Shown: piece by piece, positions 18,301 through 18,983 of the stretch
How positions within the stretch are numbered: the stretch's first letter is position 1
How the letters are laid out: every line of letters starts with the position of its first letter
NCBI GenBank assembly: GCA_002700865.1
Contig: PAFB01000053.1
Span: 1-18,983, forward strand
Origin: Rhodospirillaceae bacterium
GTDB lineage: Bacteria > Pseudomonadota > Alphaproteobacteria > UBA7985
Length of the DNA stretch: 18,983 nucleotides
Reading direction: 5' to 3'
Position numbers and translations under genes: made by a program
Notes under the pieces: generated by a model
The model's input: the letters and a program-made list of their open reading frames with translations, nothing else
Database searches by the model: none
What the model was told of the DNA's origin: nothing

Positions 18301-18928
18301 CGGTGCGGTCATCTTTGGCAGTATTTCCACCGACGATGGCGCAAGCTCAGCGGGCACCAACGCCTTAATTCGCGATATAAACAGCGGCGCGGGTGCCTTC
18401 GACAATAACTTCGGCGATGCCAATGATTACAGCGGCTTAGACAACGTTCCGACCATTACCTACGATGACTCCGACGTTGCCTTTACCTACAGCGATGACA
18501 CCTTCTCAACCTCGGCACCGCTTCCGTTGGTCCTGATTGAAGTAAACCACGATGCCGTCCTAAACACGCTCACGCGCGAGGGCGGCGGCAGCTTTGATTT
18601 ACAGGTCTGGCCCGCCATCTACATCACAGGCGATGTTCAGAACCTGCGCGGTGATGTTGTCATCGATAACAACAGCCAAGTTTCAGTTGACCGTAACGGC
18701 CTGACGGCGATTGCCACCATTCGTGATCAAACGGTGGGCGACGTCTCGGGCATGACTTCGGACAATGTAACAAAGACCAATGACACAATCACAGTAACCG
18801 ACGTCGTGGTGGGCGAGGCAGATGGTTATGCCGTGTTCACCGTGTCCGGCGCGGCAGGCACGAGCGTTCAGATGGATCTGGACAATGGCTCGGCGACCGA
18901 GGGAACGTCGTCCGCCGACAATCCGTGA
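317..18928 (+). CDS. Giant LEPR-XLL domain repeat protein (putative secreted or surface adhesin)
   Basis: This one frame encodes 6,203 residues from the ATG at 317 (6,237 from the alternative TTG at 215). The N-terminus is basic with no classical signal peptide. The LEPR-XLL signature (LEPRILLNAD) is at residues 52-61. A DGG-rich beta domain and beta-helix-like strands follow to about residue 671. Six copies of a long super-repeat occupy residues 672-3293, and an alternating two-type Gly/Ala-rich solenoid occupies 3294-5290. A GGLxxG block spans 5291-5680, and a non-repetitive C-terminus with a half Calx-beta domain runs to the stop. Twelve aromatic modules and three Trp-containing modules are inserted. 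LEPR-XLL proteins are typically enormous, repetitive and presumed extracellular; adhesion or matrix function is my inference. There is no catalytic motif, no transmembrane barrel and no canonical RTX array. No secretion genes are visible in the window. The ATG is chosen for its RBS, its position relative to LEPR-XLL, and because it excludes the lone cysteine. The C-terminus may be truncated. Confidence 0.9.
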   Translation: MMSVPFSKQLPRRVPKLPFKKLLKQHLKRKSDGNLGFKETLAQASKLELDTLEPRILLNADIMALNLADTDGDIRNNDLLIRLFDETEEVNGESIQKARVQILDTKGGQVLAFGDLADISAVQITGAAGDDSFRIESSTLDQSASLNVILDGGEGSNNIVFDTTRDTNWTIDGENQGTASDGVIQVTFTDMQSLAGAADNNDTFVLNEEGTLEGVLDGGDAGYDTLISNKATTDVVYTPTGPTSGILDFDSTVVSFDGLEPVTLTNTAQTVSVDLQATGEHSVYTAELVAGTTTDLVLQSQDGSSVAFESLAFDMPTDTLKIISSDAEVTVDIQSFNTSISGTDISGLDVTIQTEHIFVSSGVDIGTSGTTVSSVTLEAENALDVSSGGTSDLQTLVDHFSSGATLSSTVDVQGGIYASGNVVISSKVDLDAVIDTIGSVSFSGDVEISDLVSSVTVGAAAAISAGGTVTVKSTSESDILIDAEAAISTVEVETKSRTTTTIDDGASIVHGTGSSNISAVDTTNVDIKLGPDDAEQGIIDTGGDLVQGTLQLASILTLDLDRETRVSVGSATLGDGGSGDLSIQAQSSGEMDLQVQATLVGASTLTSVDTVSSTLTSTTVRGSSLNLSADNDTDYSNVAKFVINDISGSTTASATTADIDVSGNVVISANDDSIITSLSESLYLVASGITGIELTNTFAINEVNKDVTAFISGGIVTSTAGAVSVTADNGQTLSARAKSKSLVDGGVTTPNIASYSFALGSNVGANIVRGEITAEIKDGASVTADGDLAVTATNDLIILSRTQGGADQIGGAGAAVGLSVAFNLIGFQYSATAFLSLIADTLVGYDFADYGDRFNTTAQVSASTLVAGGLISVRANNNSFMNSVVTVKAKSDADSSIWHQKVEAAGFGFSMLIANSKINSSTTASIVDASGSHSITSSNAGSVDTSAGTGSVFVEANDSSRLGSDAAVIAGSVTDNDFFPGASAISSKIGQFTPAKYRTDGGNLYHATYQTDGATVTNNDSNSTVSGTATVNLNDTVSLSESYLSTTTSDTGVSTGRAGSVYRYLGTTADLDLANADYTDTKLWEDTASRGDAETGFLQGLFGIEATDQSVTLNFGDRVGTTSDYEESNGGQGSPDKVYRYLGTTQTVDLSTTDFTDEDYWQEVLETNLSLAGLSKANSDSIGVGAIFVRNELEAVTEATITNSSVNATGDVDVKATQASELSSGSDLGVESDGGSHWGKTATTDTGTSLAIGGTVVVNALIGGATASITNGSTVTSSAGAVNVAASNEAVLNASNKASVGSGSDAYGGFAAYNTLGYEFTDFGTATLDTLLGTDLMTKNPADAIAKIEDSTVAGQTGVNVTATNAASLSAQLDSDTTSKAEAFQGASAAAAQGVLASNMIAGEAAAYIKNAATGSSNSVDSAAGSVTVVATDQITLDSNTVMVTGASKTNDLGMGLLNNLADQLLFSHSYTTKSGTQTVEFGELVLIASDYGSDSDSVAVAKRGTKYQYLGQSASIDLSSATETFSKDAWRVVDDSNVIDNSLVKMAAKGLGLNKKTSAKAAFALVARNAAEGGAKAFIQNATVTALNDIKVEAREEASLSALESSTVDASVTTGGAIATNELNSTAKAFILTSTTTAYRGDIEVEALNLSTLRARTSTEMNATGNSAGVMAGVMAFNSVGYDSSNLFFQAMDAIFGSGYLIGQEPVGAEAYIENSTVVAQNGDVIVNAKTREVLFNLDSSVDADDLNDAAVEQDDDADAAADIVIIQNLAALFDAAGVAYEKTDSDGTAYDKPLSVEMIDPSNLWYVKDNTGRTWHVSTNDSGVVEVAQANIVDATVSNKASSEAKNDRALFDAVVAKSNDKQGKKFSELKYGASGFAAAAVLATNRIASETKAWISNSDTTTGADYTTTSAVQALAYGDKVVSGSDVYTYTGSNLNTALDFDYSTRSPIASLESGDRVKLVEDWSTFTAGNVLEYTGSTLTDFEFISSTEGQSGFAQVAEVYIDLSDSTQDYATSSNWSLVSGSVGSVRAGSDITVTADDSANLRSDVNLEASSSVTNNMDVFKRLAADIFEGDVKFTTQSGTHTVAVGDYVYIASDFDDADERGKTYQFLGQLVDDERVAQEMDLSALTGTDLTSDSSNWEVLADSAALEGVFANVGNMADSDSVATGITIVTNEVDAAASATVSNITAVSAVDHTAANSSTALTLAEHDRLVVQEAIAGFDAGTILTYTGTAALSDTAGNLLATYSSDFVEDTETEHDISVTATENASMLALLKTVVASSGGSAWGSGDDKAYNFMLATNMVRASATVTVEDATLETYAGDINAIASNAALLNANTNSETSSGNEVYGVNGAFNTLGWNSSNTLFNIVDTFFGMPYESDLLNLASPSSAVVEITNSQLSASADLTITATSQEVLNATFSNTMDSAASAIIGATGEAYGLVMASNKVNGEARVTITDQSGSSKSLTAGGTVTIAATDDITLHSNTTIITKSSTTNDGGLSVIGNFDSSVRLADWVAEDASTAGTQNVALKYGHRVRIPDGGVYLYMGTDQTVDINAADYTDKGLWREESTGIKPIGNVSDSDSIAIGVLFVLNDLRSSAYVEVEDATIEATSGNLSINSDLSSNMTANVNAGLSSSGGSVVGEGDSAAWGWVFATNNLLGSARTNVVDSSLTAGGNITVNSQNTTTLDVLNRSQVTSGDQAVTIQAAFNTVGWTPTDMLNNAIRLVLGQDFISDEKPVNAEAFVIDSTMDAGGTISVTASNTAAIDAQNSNDAESAAGALTGAGGSTSVVSLALNKVSSNAIARIDSANFTFEDGVTAVRVGDRVRASDGSIYEYNSQSNFLAYLFNRGTDSLDLSTEDFSTSQWTLLSTLTDADRTNVINAGGAASVTASDNAVLDAVNDLKSKSQTINTGGLDIIWNLVTAQLDNYVYTTESGTRSGLKTNDKVYISDNYTGTANVNPGEIYEFIVEDITDFSAQVNFQTEDYGDTSRWSKMALVSNAFDFTTESTATADVKPGDVVEIMSGYSYTQTDPLAADPAEAGQQYSFVGEITDSAFDFATIDYANDSNWEIVSDFNLFSDIPYVNLNVSASSSNAMGFVVSYNDMRSDAIAGVAHSTITTTDGSIAVDSDATSQLTTNNVGEVTADGGSAFRGKQSGESVTSFSGRIATNALNSQAVADVENSTLSAGGTSGDVTVLADNTAGLSSDLDMETIVEGAGDTFTVGLAFVFNSIGALPQNILYNTIDALMGALPADNTPSAAVATVEDSSLTSGRDIKVIANSDMDLDAKISSAAVTTALSLGDNVGISVSPVVALNRGSSSAAASMAGSSASSQGLIQVSASDIGTVNAENTNSSMAVSVGVGKSLAVSISTTFSRNILRSDVDASISSSGSDAAPLSAATGITVTADRQSSVVSVASAVSATVALGASDNTIGMSVGGAVAVNRLLGKTTASITDSVLSSPAITVTASSDGSVQSKVVAAAVSATVGPKSSTGLAFGFSVADNLIGWTMDETIAEDFTSASDSVYTLNAGDIIKVVDGTYRGRYFEYVGDGVSHDSDDGAIDFSIEDFGDTQAWKSVGYSRSGDQSLTSAAISTTETRAHSAVAPAIVIEAKNAANISSLVLAGAVAVSAGKNGRAFGGAGIYNRNKIASDVRASITGTNASGGMVAGSISVNAYDDSTVSALAGGASGSVGAGASGGGASIGLGSSGATSIAIGVTVASNEVSNEVNAYVDSADIDATDLTVGAYTRGATTFTVDDFASSQSEAETDLDTASMEVEDLAGWIAGEHSVTSDAQTILDSIKTKINTALASLSGPYNSIDSDEAIRLVKVAEDTWLVIMQDGRSMEVVLQDNGDLHISTVTIKSLAFAAAVGVTLSAKSSVAISGAGAYAENSITTKTNAAIQNQSDVDTTGAITVQASSEAGISASVLSASLAMGAGKTGVGLSMGVAISNNEIGTDSAASQISAKIEDSRAVSSAGNIIVDADNAAAIAAETFAASLAIAAGKTGVAFSGSGSINLNTINTNVTAEIHDQHDTETGGVSGQSVSVTADNTSTINSLTAAASLAGAIGATATSISIGVGFSHNETNGTLLATISSGAEVTASVGDVLVQAQDASQISAIAAAASLAASFGKTATALSGAGAFAKNRLNASTSALIASSTVSSTSADVQVLSNAQGSIAATIITGTLAVGAGSTGVGASIGVSVATNYIGVSQLADTDAAVDFSTANTYHHSTTDEEVTTLVKDTTKVKIDSGARAGDIYLYIGDTVTESENVLGSDSYTSDSMGEFDLRQQDYADTSLWQLINEGDAGASVQAGISASTVDAADQVWVDARSEQSIKAVTLAGSVAVGIGKTGVALSGTGSSANNTIYTDVRAYISTASDIDAYNISVNADDIATIDSVVLAASVAAAFGSVGVALSIGISIATNEIANVVSATVDGGSVLTGGVGTSSAGGHSAGIYVTASNPELPLAGATSSQVALDFGSTSAATVTNNLDNAILGDTNEDGTYSDTEEATVASTLSDLKARMVAQGAEVVGDIQIAETQSTTSDPNSDNNREASGTGWLVVDEEGSSWELSLISDVFYINKSTINAIAMAASVAIGGGKVGFAIAGAGAVTTNSIRGQITASVTGSTLEAQSGDITVDARSKSVISSAVLAVSAAVGLGAAGVGVGVGVAIANNYIGYDLQGNAVSDSGKITAFISTSSVDAAGDLTVEATGEQTINTIVFAGAVALGAGKVGVGIAGSGVDANNKIGGSIQAYIDGNSQASVVITADDIDVLATDNSSIKAFAGAAAVAAAFGKVGVAVSVGVSLALNEIETDVLAEIRGVNGTSARLAATNNIDVLADNTASIKATSAAAALAISAGVVAISLAGAGAFAENTINSSATANILTSNIEGSSTGTNGAADVNVIATSDAQIDALIISAAASISIGAVGIAVGVGVAVAENTIGSSASDGVFASIQNSTIHASNDVNVKSQIENATINAEVIAIAAAIAGGAVGFAAAGTGADADNTLSYSSLAYINTSEVDVDGDVTVKAYDNSTIDSFVGAVSISASFGMYGGSVSIAVSLAENTVANTIRASIYDSSIEATDVSVLADDTSTLNSLSVAASVAASFSVGITLAGSGAETITNHGNTVTAYADGSGSDDTFDVSGDISISAISRPDIYTETAAVSVSLGLIALAASGGVNTITVNPNVSAYLTNYSQVTADEVTVDADAEIGAKALSEGMSISTGLSMGVNQSTVNTSPTISASAGGSSGQFTVRKLTVHAGSSALSNGKRTAEAVSNSSAGGLLIGVASTEAYVDARETVSAQLLSATTIGSSSSYAEDITISTGSNLDLRAEANSAAGGLIGAGSSVSTSESDTTIETLVGDVTVYSSEMNVLAGGTVASEAVTEAGSGGLVSGSAARPLVEIDSTVLAEVGDGADIYVHLQDGTVDTVTGEFTLSALHTARPDAYVMTQSYGLIAGSGADADIYVDADVTARVGDDDSDSAGAAITADHIEVSATNQAFRAAAADVNINGNTGGLAAAAAAVSDIDIALNTLVDIDNYSTLETIFAAPTTVLPEAGAVVLTATNTINVNDEVTLFTGGALSGAGAFTKLNADNMVAEIDIGANAVIVSGGEVELEAQTFADVFLQSYSETYGVGTVALGDAIINIRPENRIDVYGSIEAIYDMHLSAGTDRYNDITISQLKARVDNFAGSLIPINDLETQIRFIVSNVIEIHSTGKLLGGQNIHLNADKHGAGNLDAKAKGTNWMSSIGDAIDSIAGGGSSDIGQGTGFARADGLVVNNGLVQTGQNRQKLIEISEGEDSDGNHYFLAQSKTSTDTVKSEIIFTSNGSGYTKSVTDYADITNKASEYDLDFDLSINFEDVPSRLYDAYTTAKDNLARYQHKDDSGNYLNPDLVTFYNEEISSLEQQMLNSGEAVEIDGVIEPLTKTVTIASLAPITASAGYILVRGDRLEGSGEFDSPKDVTLEIVSNASAFLEIQGVVVPDTSGAVIFGSISTDDGASSAGTNALIRDINSGAGAFDNNFGDANDYSGLDNVPTITYDDSDVAFTYSDDTFSTSAPLPLVLIEVNHDAVLNTLTREGGGSFDLQVWPAIYITGDVQNLRGDVVIDNNSQVSVDRNGLTAIATIRDQTVGDVSGMTSDNVTKTNDTITVTDVVVGEADGYAVFTVSGAAGTSVQMDLDNGSATEGTSSADNP
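470..499 (+). other. LEPR-XLL motif
   Basis: The residues LEPRILLNAD sit 52-61 residues from the preferred ATG, directly after a lysine/arginine-rich stretch (KKLLKQHLKRK at about residues 27-37). The motif LEPR-x-LL followed by a small residue, A and D is the diagnostic N-terminal signature of the LEPR-XLL family of giant bacterial proteins. The basic region plus this motif replaces a conventional signal peptide in the family. How it directs export, if it does, is not established by the sequence. Confidence 0.9.
500..1375 (+). other. N-terminal beta domain with DGG/GDD turns
   Basis: About 290 residues just behind the LEPR-XLL motif. Strand-like segments alternate with Asp/Gly turns such as GAAGDDSFRIE, VILDGGEGSNN and GVLDGGDAGYDTL. 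The last resembles an RTX nonapeptide (GGxGxDxLx) with one extra residue, but there is no tandem array, so I do not call it RTX. This arrangement of an Asp-rich beta domain directly after LEPR-XLL is how I would expect the family to begin. The turns could bind calcium, but that is inference. Confidence 0.55.
1376..2329 (+). other. Beta-helix-like entry region
   Basis: About 318 residues of short alternating hydrophobic strands of the pattern V-x-V/I-x-(A/S) with Ser/Thr/Gly turns. Examples are GNVVISSKVDLDA, GDVEISDLVSSVTVGA, GGTVTVKSTSESDILID and GDLSIQAQSSGEMDL. The segment lacks the N-x-I asparagine motif and the Gly-rich strands of the later repeats. It looks like a parallel beta-helix cap leading into the repeat region. 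No enzymatic motif is visible. Confidence 0.45.
3395..3574 (+). repeat. Aromatic module 1
   Basis: Core VYRYLGTT, then DLDLANADYTDTKLWED. This is one of the two best matches to the module consensus: Y-x-Y-L-G, D-L-(S/A)-x-x-D-(Y/F)-T-D, W. A Ser-rich loop replaces the usual 'GD-x-V' start. Confidence 0.6.
3638..3814 (+). repeat. Aromatic module 2
   Basis: DQSVTLNFGDRV start, KVYRYLGTT core and DLSTTDFTDEDYWQEV end. With module 1 it forms a tandem pair, separated by about 20 residues. The pair is close enough in sequence (RYLGTT in both) to suggest a relatively recent duplication. Confidence 0.65.
3848..4924 (+). repeat. Super-repeat copy 1
   Basis: The landmark order is clear in this copy. 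NSDSIGVGAIFVRNEL is followed by an 'ATITNSSV' strand pair, DGGSHWGK, and VVVNALIGGATASI. Then come YNTLGY at 4253, a 'P..A.A.IEDSTV' strand, 'VLASNMIAGEAAAYI' and SKTNDLG. It closes with the YTTKSGTQTV-type aromatic module 3. Similarity to the other copies is at protein level; the DNA is diverged. Confidence 0.65.
4727..4924 (+). repeat. Aromatic module 3
   Basis: Starts YTTKSGTQTVEFGELV, then IASDYGSDSD, core KYQYLGQS, IDLSS and terminal AWRVV. It is the first module to show the YTTxSGTxTV prefix shared with modules 5 and 9, and in part with module 7. Confidence 0.65.
5546..5818 (+). repeat. Trp-type module W1 with acidic stretch
   Basis: An Asp/Ala-rich stretch (DADDLND ... EQDDDADAAAD) is followed by a helix-like IIQNLAALFDAAGV. 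A small beta unit follows, NLWYVKDNTGRTWHV and then VVEVAQANI. The W-x-V-x-D-x-x-G-x-T-W-x-V core recurs in W2 and W3. The unit interrupts a solenoid strand right after VIVNAKTREVLFN. I do not recognise the family. Confidence 0.55.
6059..6388 (+). repeat. Aromatic module 4 (internally doubled)
   Basis: This module has two 'GD-x-V' starts (AYGDKVV and ESGDRVKLV) and two aromatic cores (DVYTYTGS and VLEYTGST). A single full ending follows: VYIDLSDSTQDYATSSNW. It looks like one and a half modules fused, and it is inserted after the ATNRIASETKAWI strand of super-repeat copy 2. Confidence 0.55.
6548..6757 (+). repeat. Aromatic module 5
   Basis: FTTQSGTHTVAVGDYVYIAS start, close to module 3. The core is TYQFLGQ, then a longer loop, MDLSALTG and SNWEVL. 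Confidence 0.65.
6926..7087 (+). repeat. Aromatic module 6 (degenerate)
   Basis: LTLAEHDRLVVQ and ILTYTGTAAL match the first half of the module. The second half (GNLLATYSSDF) lacks the closing tryptophan and the DLS-x-x-DY motif. I treat it as a decayed or half copy. Confidence 0.4.
7895..8032 (+). repeat. Aromatic module 7
   Basis: The most compact full copy, at 46 residues: GTQNVALKYGHRVRIPDG, core VYLYMGTD, VDINAADYTDKGLW. It can serve as the minimal definition of the module. Confidence 0.65.
8762..8932 (+). repeat. Aromatic module 8
   Basis: VRVGDRVRASDG start, core SIYEYNSQ followed by an unusually long hydrophobic loop (FLAYLFNRG). It ends with LDLSTEDFSTSQWTLL. The position after the 'N-x-V-x-S-x-A-x-A-x-I' strand matches that of modules 4 and 6. 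Confidence 0.6.
9110..9310 (+). repeat. Aromatic module 9
   Basis: YVYTTESGTRSGLKTNDKVY start, IYEFIVEDIT core, VNFQTEDYGDTSRW end. The G of the Y-x-Y-x-G turn is lost, but the prefix and suffix are well kept. Confidence 0.55.
9329..9541 (+). repeat. Aromatic module 10
   Basis: FDFTTESTATADVKPGDVVEI start, QQYSFVGEITD core, FDFATIDYANDSNWEIV end. It lies in tandem with module 9, 6 residues after it, making the second clear tandem pair of the gene. Confidence 0.6.
9542..10195 (+). repeat. Super-repeat copy 5 (partial)
   Basis: This copy keeps SSSNAMGFVVSYNDMRSDA, ADGGSAFRGKQSG, IATNALNSQAVADV, FNSIGALPQNILYN at 10010 and the 'PSAAVATVEDSSL' strand. It then stops short of the YTT-prefixed module and passes into the compact solenoid. 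It marks the change of repeat style. Confidence 0.6.
10892..11056 (+). repeat. Aromatic module 11
   Basis: LNAGDIIKVVDG start, RYFEYVGDGV core, IDFSIEDFGDTQAWKSV end. It sits in the loop after DNLIG of the solenoid, showing that the same module family was used in both repeat blocks. Confidence 0.6.
11591..11908 (+). repeat. Trp-type module W2
   Basis: An acidic, helix-rich lead (SQSEAETDLDTASMEVEDL, AQTILDSIKTKINTALASL) is followed by DTWLVIMQDGRSMEVVL and DLHISTVTI. The second Trp of the core is replaced by Met. It interrupts the solenoid between the LTVGAYTRG strand and the next AFAAAVG strand, the same place as W1 and W3. Confidence 0.55.
13025..13231 (+). repeat. Aromatic module 12
   Basis: TTLVKDTTKVKIDSG start, DIYLYIGDTV core and a long acidic/Ser loop. 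It ends FDLRQQDYADTSLW. It is inserted about 25 residues beyond the NYIG turn of a SIGVS-type unit and is the last copy in the protein. Confidence 0.6.
13754..14086 (+). repeat. Trp-type module W3
   Basis: A leading segment with an EF-hand loop precedes a helix-like VASTLSDLKARMVAQG. A polar linker follows, then TGWLVVDEEGSSWELSL and FYINKSTI. Compared with W1 and W2 it has the most regular W-x-V-x-D-x-x-G-x-S-W-x-L core. Confidence 0.6.
13820..13855 (+). other. EF-hand type calcium-binding loop
   Basis: The twelve residues DTNEDGTYSDTE match the canonical EF-hand/dockerin loop: acidic or Asn at positions 1, 3 and 5, Gly at 6, Ser at 9 and Glu at 12. The loop is followed by a helix-like segment (EATVASTLSDLKARM). 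It is single, not paired. Calcium binding is inferred from the motif only. Confidence 0.6.
16187..17356 (+). repeat. GGLxxG repeat block (about 7 units)
   Basis: Units of roughly 150-195 bases each begin with a Gly-rich strand: GGLLIGVAS, GGLIGAGSS, GGLVSGSAA, YGLIAGSGA, GGLAAAAAA, GGALSGAGA and YGVGTVALG. A 'V-x-A-x-(I/V)-G' turn and a V-x-V-x-A strand follow. It differs from the preceding solenoid by losing the N-x-I asparagine and the GKVGVA turn. It looks like a C-terminal continuation of the rod with another repeat subtype. Confidence 0.6.
17357..18718 (+). other. Non-repetitive C-terminal region
   Basis: About 454 residues without the solenoid pattern. It opens with a mixed segment (ITISQLKARVDNFAGSL, IEIHSTGKLLGGQNIHLNAD). 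A helix-prone insert and then a beta stretch follow, including VTLEIVSNASAFLEIQ and VVVPDTSGAVIFG (18230 onward). From memory, this 'strand - naspafLeI - VPD' style beta stretch also occurs near the C-termini of other giant LEPR-XLL proteins. I offer that as recollection, not proof. Confidence 0.4.
17930..18079 (+). other. Helical, possibly coiled segment
   Basis: Fifty residues rich in charged and aliphatic residues and poor in Gly: SRLYDAYTTAKDNLARYQHK and later LVTFYNEEISSLEQQMLNS. A short Gly/Asn turn between them suggests a helical hairpin. It is the most strongly helical stretch in a protein otherwise made of strands. Confidence 0.45.
18785..18925 (+). other. Truncated Calx-beta domain
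   Basis: ITVTDVVVGEADGYAVFTVS, then SVQMDLDNGSATEG, follows the Calx-beta pattern: V-x-E-x-D-G-x-A-x-F-T-V-S, then D-G-x-A-T-x-G. In that family the next residues are normally D-Y and a further 40 or so residues. Here the sequence becomes TSSADNP and stops, so only about half of the domain is present. Confidence 0.55.
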
Positions 18929-18983
18929 AACCGTTCGGGGTAGCGTGCGAGGAGCGCCGCTCTCGCCAGCGCCGGCCGCACTC
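18929..18983. other. Right-edge tail, no feature recognised
   Basis: Of these 55 bases 41 are G or C, which is richer than the gene. No hairpin with a T-run follows the stop codon, so no terminator is visible. Both other forward frames remain open to the edge, but the residues (for example IRETVRGSVRGAP) do not resemble a Calx-beta continuation. The tail may belong to another gene or be edge artefact. Confidence 0.5.

Noticed and set aside
317..18928. Autotransporter or two-partner (FHA-type) secretion protein
   Set aside because: There is no C-terminal beta-barrel, no TPS-type N-terminal domain and no Sec signal. The LEPR-XLL start points to another family despite the shared solenoid appearance.
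18942..18970. Rho-independent terminator (GAGC/GCTC hairpin)
   Set aside because: The stem is only about four bases and is followed by GC-rich sequence with no T-run.

Overview
The window is essentially one giant gene. A single forward open reading frame runs from an early TTG at 215 (preferred ATG at 317) to a TGA at 18926-18928. It encodes about 6,200 residues with no interrupting stop. The only other DNA is about 300 bases of leader at the left edge and 55 bases at the right edge. I find no RNA genes, CRISPR, insertion sequences or second protein-coding gene. The many open stretches on the opposite strand and in other forward frames are shadows of a repetitive, Ala/Ser/Thr/Gly-rich coding sequence.

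The protein carries the LEPR-XLL signature (LEPRILLNAD at 470-499) after a short basic N-terminus. This signature marks very large, repetitive proteins of marine and environmental bacteria that are presumed to be secreted or on the cell surface. The GC-rich but not extreme composition and the family point to a proteobacterium, with a marine alphaproteobacterium my best guess (inference, low to moderate confidence). The predicted protein is acidic and, by eye, has no cysteine downstream of the ATG at 317.

Layout: (1) 470-2329, LEPR-XLL motif, a DGG-rich beta domain and simple beta-helix-like strands. (2) 2330-10195, six copies (the last partial) of a diverged super-repeat of about 1.1-2.0 kb. 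It is punctuated by ten copies of an aromatic module ('Y-x-Y/F-x-G ... D-(L/F/I) ... D-(Y/F) ... W'). (3) 10196-16186, a compact Gly/Ala-rich solenoid of about 25 units of roughly 64 residues. Two half-repeat types (AGAGA-type and SIGVS-type) alternate strictly, with two more aromatic modules inserted. Three copies of a separate 'W-x-V ... G-x-(S/T)-W/M' module lie in regions 2 and 3, and one carries a perfect EF-hand loop. (4) 16187-17356, a 'GGLxxG' repeat block. (5) 17357-18925, an unlike C-terminal region with a helical segment, a beta segment and the first half of a Calx-beta domain that is cut off by the stop codon.

The likely role is a secreted or cell-surface giant adhesin or matrix protein: a long solenoid rod displaying many small, possibly carbohydrate-binding, modules. 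The function, the export route and whether the C-terminus is intact cannot be settled from this window. The half Calx-beta domain, the missing terminal secretion-type repeats and the composition change after the stop suggest the real protein may once have been longer.
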